A stretch of DNA of 13,173 nucleotides, from assembly GCA_041488155.1 (NCBI GenBank), contig JBGPOS010000082.1, forward strand, positions 1-13,173, given 5' to 3'. Numbering within the stretch: position 1 is the first letter of the stretch; the number at the start of each line of letters is the position of its first letter. The position numbers were made by a program, and so were the translations under genes. The notes under the pieces were generated by a model. It saw only the letters and a program-made list of their open reading frames with translations. It did no database searches and was not told the origin of the DNA. The DNA comes from JBGPOS01 sp041488155. Its GTDB lineage: Bacteria > Chloroflexota > Dehalococcoidia > Tepidiformales > Tepidiformaceae. Positions 6,398 to 13,173 of this stretch are shown here, one piece after another.

Positions 6398-6436
6398 CCC
6401 TAGAACCAGTGACGTAGGACCCGAGGTGAGCGACCA

Positions 6437-7342
6437 GTGGACGAGTGCATCGCCCAGTTCCTGAACTTCCTCGCCGTAGAGAAGAACGCTTCGAGCAACA
6501 CTATCGCCGCCTACCGAAACGACCTCGCCCAGTTCGAGATCTACGTCGGAGCCGGCCGCGCGCCTGCTCCGAATCGCTGGCAGAAGGTGGACGGCGAATC
6601 GGTCGTCGGCTTTGTCGGCGACATGAGAGGCCGTTCCTACAAGGACGCCACCATCGCTCGCAAGGTGGCGGCGGTGAAATCTTTCTTCGGGTTCCTGGCG
6701 GCCGAGGCGCTCGTTGAACAGGATCCGACAGAGCAGTTGAAGTCCCCGCAGGTTGGGAAATCGCTTCCGCGCGCCCTCACGATCCGCGAGGTCGACGATC
6801 TGCTCGAACAGCCGTCGCGCCGGACATCGCCCGAAGCGCGGCGCGACAAGGCGATGCTCGAGCTCCTCTATGCCACCGGCTTGCGGGTCACAGAGCTTGT
6901 CTCACTGGACCTGTGCGACGTCGCCCTCGAGAGCGATCCGGTCACCGTGCGTTGCATTGGCAAGGGCGAACGCGAGCGGATCCTGCCGCTCCATCAGCGC
7001 CCGGTGGAAGAGTTACGACAATACATCTTCCACGTCCGCCCGCGCCTGGTGCGCAACCGGAAGGAAACGGCACTGTTCGTCAACCGCCGTGGAGAGCGGC
7101 TGACCCGCCAGGGTTTCTGGCTGATCTTGAAGAACTACGCCAGGGAAGCCAACCTCGACAAGACCGTCACACCCCATACCCTGCGCCACACCTACGCGAC
7201 CCACATGCTCTCGGGCGGTATGCCGTTGCGTAATGTCCAGGACGCGCTGGGGCACGCCAGCATCTCCACCACCCAGATCTACACCCACCTCACCGACGAC
7301 CTTAAGCGCAAGCAGTACGACAAGGCCCACCCCCGCGCCTAA
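6437..7342 (+). CDS. xerD: Tyrosine recombinase of the XerC/XerD family
   Basis: A site-specific recombinase that resolves chromosome dimers at dif in well-studied bacteria. The 301-residue protein has the usual length and layout: an N-terminal SAM-like DNA-binding domain (about 1-95) and a catalytic domain with the full active-site set R150 (ATGLRVTEL), K176 (GKGERERILPL), H247 and R250 (TPHTLRHTYATHML), H273 (LGHASISTTQIY) and nucleophile Tyr282. The C-terminal YDKAHPRA is also typical of Xer proteins. The start is GTG 6437 with GAGG about ten bases upstream at 6423-6426. XerC and XerD cannot be told apart safely from this alone; YRNDL near residue 26 leans towards XerD. No dif-like site was recognised. 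The gene is followed after 51 bases by the HD protein. An integrase of a mobile element is less likely, as no other mobile genes are nearby. Confidence 0.9.
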   Translation: MDECIAQFLNFLAVEKNASSNTIAAYRNDLAQFEIYVGAGRAPAPNRWQKVDGESVVGFVGDMRGRSYKDATIARKVAAVKSFFGFLAAEALVEQDPTEQLKSPQVGKSLPRALTIREVDDLLEQPSRRTSPEARRDKAMLELLYATGLRVTELVSLDLCDVALESDPVTVRCIGKGERERILPLHQRPVEELRQYIFHVRPRLVRNRKETALFVNRRGERLTRQGFWLILKNYAREANLDKTVTPHTLRHTYATHMLSGGMPLRNVQDALGHASISTTQIYTHLTDDLKRKQYDKAHPRA

Positions 7343-7393
7343 ACCTCTTGAAACGGCCAGACAGTTTCCCGAGGGCCGCTGTAGGCTGGCGCG

Positions 7394-8296
7394 ATGAACC
7401 CGCCAGCCGTCCTGCTCGAGGCGCTTGCCTCGTCGAACGCGGCCAGCGCCCTGCGCCTGCTCGACCTCGCCGGTAAACTCACCGATCTACTCCCGGAACT
7501 CGAAGCCGGGCGCGCCTTCCAGCAACCGGAGTTGCACTACTACGACGTGCTGGACCACAACCTCGCCGCCGTAGCCGCCGTCGACGTCGCGCTTGGCGAC
7601 GGCCCCGACGGCCAGGAACTGCGCGAGGCGGTCTCGTGGATCGAATTCGACGAATCCCTCCTGCCCGAAATCGAAGGCTTGCCCCTTCGAATACTTCTGC
7701 GCCTCGCCTGCCTCGTCCACGACATCGCCAAGCCAGCTACCGCGATCGTCGCTGAAGGTCGCCTGCGGTTCCCCAGGCACGGGGCCCGCGGCGCCGAGAT
7801 GTTGCGAGAAAGACTCCCTTCACTCGGCTTCGGACCTGCAGCGACCGACTTCGTCGCTAAACTCGTGCGCTACCACCTGCGGCCCGGCGAACTGGTGAAG
7901 GCGTGGCCGGCGAGCGACCGGGCGGTGCGCCGCTTCGTCGCCGACATCGACGGCCATGTGCTGCCGATCATGCTCCTGAACCTGGCGGACGGAATGGCGA
8001 CGCGGGGGCCACGCTACACGCGCGACAACTTCCGCAGGCACCTCAGCTTCGTGAACTACGTGGCAGCTCGCGCCTGGGCCGTTTCGGAAACCCAAGAGCC
8101 TCCCCTCATTAGCGGCGACGACCTCATCGCCGGCCTCGACCTCTCTGGTGGACGCTTGCTGGGGGCTGTCCTAACATCGGTGCGCCGGGCGCAGGCTGAA
8201 GGCGTGGTTTCGAGCAGGGACGATGCGCTCGCCTTCGCGCGATCAACGTTCGCGACGCTCACAGCGGAAGGCGGCGAGGGCGGCAGGCAGGAGTAA
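7394..8296 (+). CDS. Stand-alone HD-domain protein resembling the C-terminal half of CCA-adding enzymes
   Basis: This 300-residue protein looks like the HD and tail region of bacterial tRNA CCA-nucleotidyltransferase/poly(A) polymerase relatives, without the N-terminal nucleotidyltransferase domain. It begins with the helical part that normally follows the head, then H55 (DVLDHNL), the HD pair H109-D110 (LVHDIAKP), H129 (FPRHGARGAE), H161 (VRYHLRPGE) and D199 (NLADGMATRG), which together fit metal ligands of an HD phosphohydrolase. The tail LISGDDLIAGLDL (238-250) matches the CCA-enzyme C-terminal element. No DNA-polymerase-beta-type GS...D.D head is encoded in the 51-base gap before it, so it is not an obvious truncation. 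A phosphohydrolase role on nucleotides or RNA ends is inferred; the substrate is unknown. It precedes yajC by six bases and is probably in that operon. Confidence 0.75.
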   Translation: MNPPAVLLEALASSNAASALRLLDLAGKLTDLLPELEAGRAFQQPELHYYDVLDHNLAAVAAVDVALGDGPDGQELREAVSWIEFDESLLPEIEGLPLRILLRLACLVHDIAKPATAIVAEGRLRFPRHGARGAEMLRERLPSLGFGPAATDFVAKLVRYHLRPGELVKAWPASDRAVRRFVADIDGHVLPIMLLNLADGMATRGPRYTRDNFRRHLSFVNYVAARAWAVSETQEPPLISGDDLIAGLDLSGGRLLGAVLTSVRRAQAEGVVSSRDDALAFARSTFATLTAEGGEGGRQE

Positions 8297-8302
8297 CTAC
8301 CC

Positions 8303-8653
8303 ATGGCCGTGATGTGGAGCGTCATCCTCTACACGGGCCTCGCAGTCGCGGCCTTTTACTTCATCCTTCTCCAGCCGGTGCTGAAGAACCAGAAGGAGCA
8401 ACGAAAGGCTGTGCGGATGCTCAAGATTGGGGACGAAGTGGTGACGACGGGGGGTCTCATCGGAGAGGTGAAGGACGTGGTCACGCCAACGAACGGCCCG
8501 ACGGAACTGATCCTCGAGATCGCACCAGGGGTACGCGTCCGGGCTGTCACCGACGCAGTCTCACGCCGCCTGACTACGCTCGAGCCAGAGCTAGCCGAAG
8601 AATCTTCCCCGGCTACCGCGCCCAGCGTCGAGGCGTCCCAGCACAGTGCGTAG
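8303..8653 (+). CDS. yajC: Preprotein translocase accessory subunit YajC
   Basis: YajC is a small membrane protein that associates with SecD-SecF and the SecYEG channel. The 116 residues show one N-terminal transmembrane helix (about 4-24) followed by QP..K.QKEQRKA (about 24-36) and the conserved GDEVVTTGGLIG motif (43-54), both characteristic of the family. The C-terminal tail (about 95-116) is acidic, Ser/Ala-rich and variable. The start at ATG 8303 has a CAGGAG Shine-Dalgarno sequence around 8287-8292; a second ATG at 8312 would shorten it by three residues. The stop overlaps the secD start by eight bases, so YajC and SecD are translationally coupled. Confidence 0.92.
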   Translation: MAVMWSVILYTGLAVAAFYFILLQPVLKNQKEQRKAVRMLKIGDEVVTTGGLIGEVKDVVTPTNGPTELILEIAPGVRVRAVTDAVSRRLTTLEPELAEESSPATAPSVEASQHSA

Positions 8654-10049
8654 CCGCTCGACGCTCCTCCTTTTCCTGTTCGTCTCTATCCTCAGCGGCC
8701 TGGCCCTCATCACGGTCTGGCCGAGCGAGCCGGACCGTTATCTGCCGGGCGACTTCTGGCCTCAGGGACGCGGAATTGACGCTCTCGGTCTCACGCGCGA
8801 GACGATGCGGCTGGGGCTGGACTTGCGGGGCGGCTCCTACCTGGTCCTCGAGGCGGACCCGCCCGCCGACTACAAAGGCGACATCAGCCAGGCGCTGGAG
8901 GTGGCCAAGGAGGTCGTCGACCGCCGCGTCAACGCCTTCGGGGTCAGCGAAGCCGAGGTCCAAAAGACGAGTGGGAACCGGCTGAGCGTCCAGGTGCCGG
9001 GCCTCTCCCTGAGCGAGGCGCAGAACCTCATCGGCAAGACGGCGGCGCTGGAGTTCAAGGTCTTCGACGATAACGGCCAGCCGATCCCGGCGACGGGCAT
9101 CGTTAACGGCGAGACGATCGCCATGACGGGCCAGCACCTCAAGAACAACACGTTCCCGCAGACGCAGGGGACCACGCAGTCGGTCAGCTTCGAGACGACC
9201 GGCCTGGGGTCTCAGCTCATGGAGCAGATCACCTCCAAAGCGTTGGCCTTCACGGTGGGTGATCCGCGTCGCGACCTCCTCATCTTCCTCGACGACCAGC
9301 TCATCTCTCGAGCCACGGTCCAGAGCGTCATCTCGGACCGTGGGCAGATCACGGGCCAGCGCAGCTTCTCGGAATCAAGCGACCTGTCGAAGCAACTGAA
9401 CGCAGGCGCCCTCCCTATCCCCCTCAAGACGATCCAGTCGAGCGAGGTGAGCGCCACGCTGGGCGAGGATTCCGTTGTCGCTTCTGTACACGCCGGCGAA
9501 GTCGGGCTGCTGGCAGTAGCGATGTTCATGATCCTCTACTACCGCCTGCCGGGAGCGCTCGCAGCCGTCGCCCTGGGCGTCTACACAGCGCTGACGCTGG
9601 CCGTGTTCAAGATCTGGCCAGTCACGCTTACCCTCTCGGGCATCGCCGCCTTCGTGCTGTCGGTGGGCATGGCCGTCGACGCCAACATCCTGATTTTCGA
9701 ACGTGCGAAGGAAGAGCTGCGGCGCGGCCGGACGCTCAACGCCGCCATTGATATCGGCTTCCGGCGCGCATGGTCTTCGATCCGTGATTCGAACATTTCG
9801 ACACTGATTACCTGCCTCATCCTCTACTGGTTCGGCGACCAGTTCGGGGCAGCGCTCGTCAAGGGCTTCGCCCTGACGCTCGCCATCGGGGTCGGGATCA
9901 GCATGTTTTCGGCCATCACCGTAACCCGGACGTTCTTGAAGATGGTGGTCGGCACGCCTCTCGCCGGGAACCACTGGCTGTGGAACGCAGAGGAGACCAG
10001 GGCTGCTGCCCCCGCCGGACGGACCGCCGAGAGTTCGGGAGGCCAATAG
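8646..10049 (+). CDS. secD: Protein translocase subunit SecD
   Basis: SecD works with SecF as a proton-driven motor that helps draw preproteins out of the Sec channel on the outer side of the membrane. The 467 residues contain an N-terminal transmembrane helix (about 5-24), the SecD motif LGLDLRGG (56-63), a large extracytoplasmic region with the P1 head (about 65-260, ending in LNAGALPIPL) and a block of hydrophobic helices (about 280-435) with GMAVDANILIFER (341-353). In characterised SecD the aspartate and nearby residues of that helix take part in proton conduction. The start is GTG 8646, inside the end of yajC, with GAGG about 12 bases upstream. The stop TAG shares one base with the secF GTG start. 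The short form is usual outside proteobacteria. Confidence 0.94.
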   Translation: MRSRSTLLLFLFVSILSGLALITVWPSEPDRYLPGDFWPQGRGIDALGLTRETMRLGLDLRGGSYLVLEADPPADYKGDISQALEVAKEVVDRRVNAFGVSEAEVQKTSGNRLSVQVPGLSLSEAQNLIGKTAALEFKVFDDNGQPIPATGIVNGETIAMTGQHLKNNTFPQTQGTTQSVSFETTGLGSQLMEQITSKALAFTVGDPRRDLLIFLDDQLISRATVQSVISDRGQITGQRSFSESSDLSKQLNAGALPIPLKTIQSSEVSATLGEDSVVASVHAGEVGLLAVAMFMILYYRLPGALAAVALGVYTALTLAVFKIWPVTLTLSGIAAFVLSVGMAVDANILIFERAKEELRRGRTLNAAIDIGFRRAWSSIRDSNISTLITCLILYWFGDQFGAALVKGFALTLAIGVGISMFSAITVTRTFLKMVVGTPLAGNHWLWNAEETRAAAPAGRTAESSGGQ

Positions 10050-11038
10050 TGCTCGACTTCGCCGGCAAGCGGTGGTGGTACCTCGGGGTCTCACTGGCGC
10101 TCTTCCTGATCGCGGCAGTCGCCCTGGCGATACCACCCCACCTCCGTGCCGGGATCGAGTTCACCTCCGGGTCGTCCTTCACCCTCGAGTTCAAGCAGAG
10201 CGTCAAGCAAGAAGACATCCGCACGGCGATGGCCGAACTGGGTCACGGCGAGGCCCGCATCCAGGGTGCGGGCACGAACACCTTCCTCATCCGCACGAAG
10301 GAGCTTGCAGGCGCGCCCAGCGTCAACGAGGCGAAGCCCGTCGGCCCACAGGAGGTCCAACTCGGAGACTTCGACAAGATCAAGCAAGGGCTCCAGGAAC
10401 GCTTCGGCGACGTGACGACTCAGGACTTCTCGACGGTCTCCAGCACCGTCTCCACGGAGATAGCCCGAAATGCCACGACGGCCGTGATTGCGGCCGCGAT
10501 CGCGATCCTCATCTACGTGTCCATCGCTTTCCGGCGCCTGCCGAAGCCGTGGCGCTACGGTACCTGCGCTATCGTCGCCGTCCTCCACGATGCGTTCATC
10601 GTGCTGGGACTCTTCTCAGTTCTCGGAAAGTGGCTCGGGACGGAGGTGGATACTGCGTTCATCACCGCCCTCCTCACCGTTATCGGATTCTCTGTCCACG
10701 ACACGATCGTCGTGTTCGACCGCATCCGCGAGACCGTCTCTCACGACCCATACATCCCGTTCGAAGAGGCGGTCAACGCCAGCCTGACGGAGACGCTGGC
10801 CCGATCCCTGAACACGTCGTTCGTCGTGGTGCTGACCGTGCTCTCGCTGCTCCTGATCGGGGGCGTCACGATCCGCAACTTCCTGATCGTCCTGCTCGTG
10901 GGGATCATCAGCGGGACCTACAGCAGCATCGGGATCGCCAGCCAGATGCTCGTGGCCTGGGAGAACAACGACATCGGGAAGTTCATCCGGCGGCGGCTGG
11001 GGCGGAAAGAGCCTCGCCCCGAGCCCGAACTCGCCTGA
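10049..11038 (+). CDS. secF: Protein translocase subunit SecF
   Basis: SecF is the partner of SecD in the accessory Sec motor. From GTG 10049 it has 329 residues: a first transmembrane helix (about 9-29), the signature region AGIEFTSGSSF (34-44), an extracytoplasmic domain (about 45-140) and five helices with VLHDAFIVLGLF (178-189), GFSVHDTIVVFDRIRE (213-228) and the SLNTSFVVVLTVLSLLLIGG stretch (253-272). I chose 10049 because it joins the secD stop as TAGTG, has GGGAGG just upstream (about 10038-10043), and the open frame before it (back to 9980) shows no SecF resemblance. GIEFTSG differs from the common GIDFTGG, and VHD replaces the common LND; both look tolerable. The stop is only three bases from the stop of the convergent HerA-type gene. 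Confidence 0.93.
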   Translation: MLDFAGKRWWYLGVSLALFLIAAVALAIPPHLRAGIEFTSGSSFTLEFKQSVKQEDIRTAMAELGHGEARIQGAGTNTFLIRTKELAGAPSVNEAKPVGPQEVQLGDFDKIKQGLQERFGDVTTQDFSTVSSTVSTEIARNATTAVIAAAIAILIYVSIAFRRLPKPWRYGTCAIVAVLHDAFIVLGLFSVLGKWLGTEVDTAFITALLTVIGFSVHDTIVVFDRIRETVSHDPYIPFEEAVNASLTETLARSLNTSFVVVLTVLSLLLIGGVTIRNFLIVLLVGIISGTYSSIGIASQMLVAWENNDIGKFIRRRLGRKEPRPEPELA

Positions 11039-11041
11039 TCG

Positions 11042-12727
11042 TCAGGCCCTGGGCCCGAACAGGCCCGCCGGGGTAGGCGCCGCCGCCGGGAGGTTGCCCG
11101 CCAGCCGGTCCCGCAGGGAAGCCCCAGGAGCGTAGTCAGTCGTGAGGTCGGGCGGGCGAACGACCACCGGCATCGGAAGAGCGTGGCCGAAGACGAGCGC
11201 TTGCTGCTTGCTTTCGAGCGAAGCGATGACCTGGCGCAGGCCGGACCGCCCGGAGAGTCCCCCCACCAGAGCCTCCACGTCGGCTTCGCTATCGAGCTGG
11301 AGGCAGACCCGCGTACCAATTTGCGAAAGCACCTCCGGATCGATCTGGCTCGGGCGCTGGTCGATCACCATGAGGGTGACGTTGTACTTGCGCAGTTCAC
11401 GGGCGATCTGGCCGAAAATCGACTGCCCGGCGAGCGAACGATCGACGAACTTGTGCGCCTCCTCGATCACGATGACGAGCCGGTTCGGCTCCTTCGTCCG
11501 CTCGCCGGCGGCGCCCTCCATGGCCTCGCGATAGGCGTCCCAGATTCGCCGCGAGAGCATGTTCGCTACCAGCATGTAGCTCGTGAGGTCGGTGCCGTAC
11601 TTGCCGAACTGGATGACGACGCTCTTGCCACCCTGGAGCGACTGGACGACGTAGCGGATCACGTCGCTGAACTGCCCGCTCCCGCCCTGGACGAAGTCCC
11701 GCCGGCGGATCTGCCTGAGGCCTCTTCGCAGGTTGTCGAACGACCCCGGGTGGATGCCCAGGCGGCTGGCGACCCTCGCCCAGCTGACGGCATCGTCGTC
11801 TTCACCAAGGCCGAGGACCCGCCCGACGTTGGCGGACGGATCGCCCTGGGACAGTTCGTCAATCCAGTCGCGCCCGAAGCGCGTCTTGCATTCGAACGCC
11901 GCCTCGATGGCAGGGCCGGTGAAGTCGGTGGCCGATTGGAGGACCTGGAGGTCCTCCGGGTCGATGTCGCGGGTGCCGATGACGACGCGGCCGTCGGAGT
12001 CCGGGGCGGTCGCCTCGAGGCTGTAGACCGCGACGTCGCTCGGGTGCCGTCCCTTGAGGGAGCGCCGCTGGCCGCCTTCGAACTTCATGAAGTTCCCGTA
12101 GTCGTTGTGCATGTCGAAGACGAGAGCGACGGTCTTGTCGCGGTTGGTCGCCCTGCGCGATGAATACGACACCATGGCATCGAGGAGCTGGAGGGCGAGC
12201 ACCGATTTCCCCGTGCCGCTCTTGCCAAAGATCCCCGCGGAGCGCTCGAACAGCTTCTCCACGTCGACCACGACTTCGACTCCCGCCATCCCGAGCGGGG
12301 TGCCGATAGTGATGCCTGGCCGATCTCCGGTGTCGAAGGCAGAGTCGATGGCTGCCTGGTCAGCGAGGCAGACGCGGGCGAAGTGACGTGGCAGGCGGCG
12401 CGCCCGTGCTGACTGACCGGCGACGTCGCTCACCTCGAGGTAGGGGTTGACCTCGATCGCGGTGTAGACGCCCGTGTCGAGCAAGACTTCGCGCAGGAGG
12501 GTGCTATCGAGGCCTTCGCCGGCGGGAGGCGGCCAGGACGTCGGGCCACTCTCGGCAGACTTGAGGAGGACGTCGGTGACCATGCCGAGGAGCTGGGCGC
12601 CGTCGTCGAGCGGGGCCATCACGTACTGGCCCAACTGCGCGGATCGGCCCGGATCGAGGCGAACCTCGAGGGTCTTCGTCAGCGAACCGCCGACAACGAC
12701 ACCGAGCTGCTCCGATGTCCCTGTCAC
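11042..12727 (-). CDS. HerA/DUF87-type hexameric ATPase (FtsK-HerA superfamily)
   Basis: This 561-residue protein has the layout of HerA-like DNA translocases. An N-terminal beta-rich HAS-barrel-like part (about 7-55) comes first, then a P-loop ATPase core with Walker A GKSGTGKS (168-175), the DMHNDYG stretch (205-211), a helical insertion (about 255-350), Walker B LVIVIEEAHKF (417-427) with Glu422/Glu423, and the DQRPSQIDPEVLSQIGTRV segment (456-474) usual near the sensor and arginine-finger region. HerA proteins move along double-stranded DNA, often with the nuclease NurA in end resection, or act within defence systems. No nuclease is visible in this window, so the role is open. It starts at GTG 12727 in a GTGA overlap with the upstream gene and is the last gene of its operon here. 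A 3-base gap separates its stop from that of secF. Confidence 0.85.
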   Translation of the reverse strand: MTGTSEQLGVVVGGSLTKTLEVRLDPGRSAQLGQYVMAPLDDGAQLLGMVTDVLLKSAESGPTSWPPPAGEGLDSTLLREVLLDTGVYTAIEVNPYLEVSDVAGQSARARRLPRHFARVCLADQAAIDSAFDTGDRPGITIGTPLGMAGVEVVVDVEKLFERSAGIFGKSGTGKSVLALQLLDAMVSYSSRRATNRDKTVALVFDMHNDYGNFMKFEGGQRRSLKGRHPSDVAVYSLEATAPDSDGRVVIGTRDIDPEDLQVLQSATDFTGPAIEAAFECKTRFGRDWIDELSQGDPSANVGRVLGLGEDDDAVSWARVASRLGIHPGSFDNLRRGLRQIRRRDFVQGGSGQFSDVIRYVVQSLQGGKSVVIQFGKYGTDLTSYMLVANMLSRRIWDAYREAMEGAAGERTKEPNRLVIVIEEAHKFVDRSLAGQSIFGQIARELRKYNVTLMVIDQRPSQIDPEVLSQIGTRVCLQLDSEADVEALVGGLSGRSGLRQVIASLESKQQALVFGHALPMPVVVRPPDLTTDYAPGASLRDRLAGNLPAAAPTPAGLFGPRA

Positions 12728-13089
12728 TGCGACACCCCGCGAAGGATGCTCGTGAGCCGCGCCGGATCGGCCTTGAGCAGGCGAGCCAGTTCCTTGCCCG
12801 CCCGGACGGTGAAGTCGTATGCACCGGCCCCAAAGCCGGCCGCGGCGCCACGGATTGCGGCAGCGATCACAGAGTCGTCCACGCCCGGAGCGGCGAGCAG
12901 GAGGGCAAGGAACGCTCCGTCGCCGGCGACCCGGACCACCTCGCCTCCGGTGGCAGTTTCGACCCGCGCCAGCAGCGGTGGAGGCATGGGCGGGAGGATC
13001 GCCCGGGGGGTCTCTCCTTCGATGTAGCCGCAGTTCACGACGGTCACTCGCGTCCGCAGGAGCAGGCGGATTTCGGGGTTTTCGCTCAT
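12724..13089 (-). CDS. Unrecognised protein translationally coupled to the HerA-type ATPase, possibly running off the window
   Basis: I do not recognise this protein. From ATG 13089 it is 121 residues, beginning MSENPEIRLLLRTRV, with a beta-like first half (including VVNCGYIEGETPR), a Pro-rich turn (LPPMPPP), and an Ala/Gly-rich helical second half ending in GKELARLLKADPARLTSILR. No transmembrane helix or known catalytic motif stands out. The TGA stop at 12724-12726 overlaps the ATPase GTG start, implying co-translation and a functional partnership. The same frame stays open to the window edge, with a TTG at 13131, so the true start may be upstream or outside. A competing frame ends in TGA at complement 13089-13091, which would give a TGATG junction with ATG 13089 like the one between E1 alpha and E1 beta; this slightly favours the chosen start. 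Confidence 0.6.
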   Translation of the reverse strand: MSENPEIRLLLRTRVTVVNCGYIEGETPRAILPPMPPPLLARVETATGGEVVRVAGDGAFLALLLAAPGVDDSVIAAAIRGAAAGFGAGAYDFTVRAGKELARLLKADPARLTSILRGVSQ

Positions 13090-13173
13090 CACCTGGGCGG
13101 CAGTCTGGCCGGGGGCGCCACGGGGCTGCAAGGGCCGCGTGGCATCCTCCGGACCGCTTTCGCAGTCGGCGAC

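Noticed and set aside
7348..7387. TTGAAA (7348-7353) and TAGGCT (7382-7387) as a promoter for the HD gene
   Set aside because: The spacing is about 28 bases, too long for one promoter. TAGGCT alone, six bases before the ATG, could support a leaderless transcript, but one hexamer is not enough evidence.
10072..11076. Plus-strand open frame overlapping secF in another frame
   Set aside because: The translation is low-complexity, rich in His, Arg, Pro and Gly, while the secF frame has all family motifs and a coupled start.
11183..12163. Plus-strand open frame opposite the HerA-type gene
   Set aside because: It is the antisense shadow of a well-supported ATPase with Walker A and B motifs on the minus strand.

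Overview
The window is GC-rich and densely packed with bacterial genes. It reads like an ordinary chromosomal core region, with no rRNA, tRNA, transposase, CRISPR array or phage gene that I can recognise. Gene order and protein style fit a high-GC, non-proteobacterial lineage: Bacillus-type branched-chain dehydrogenase subunits, short split ChrA proteins, and a yajC-secD-secF block preceded by a stand-alone HD protein. Chloroflexota is my best guess, from general impression only.

Layout: (1) 59-1128, two short ChrA-type membrane proteins joined by a GTGA overlap. (2) 1244-1495, a small protein with a signal peptide and no recognised family. (3) 1501-1635, a leader with competing inverted repeats, one covering the next gene's Shine-Dalgarno sequence. 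(4) 1639-4932, an operon for a branched-chain 2-oxoacid dehydrogenase complex (E1 alpha, E1 beta, E2). E1 beta is interrupted by a one-base frameshift near codon 38. (5) 4929-6116, an acyl-CoA dehydrogenase on the minus strand, its stop interleaved with that of E2. (6) 6117-6436, an intergenic region with divergent promoter candidates and palindromes. (7) 6437-7342, a Xer-type tyrosine recombinase. (8) 7394-11038, a likely co-transcribed group: an HD protein resembling the C-terminal half of CCA-adding enzymes, then YajC, SecD and SecF. (9) 11042-13089 on the minus strand, a HerA/DUF87-type ATPase translationally coupled to an unrecognised small protein near the window edge.

How they work together: the E1/E2 complex makes branched acyl-CoA from transaminated valine, leucine or isoleucine, and the convergent acyl-CoA dehydrogenase would be the next enzyme in that pathway. 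No E3 (dihydrolipoamide dehydrogenase) gene is present here. YajC, SecD and SecF form the accessory module of the Sec translocon, which uses the proton gradient to help pull exported proteins across the membrane. The most informative oddities are the E1 beta frameshift, the switch-like leader before E1 alpha, the HD protein without a nucleotidyltransferase head, and the HerA-type ATPase with an unknown partner. I found no clear evidence of a wholly new system.
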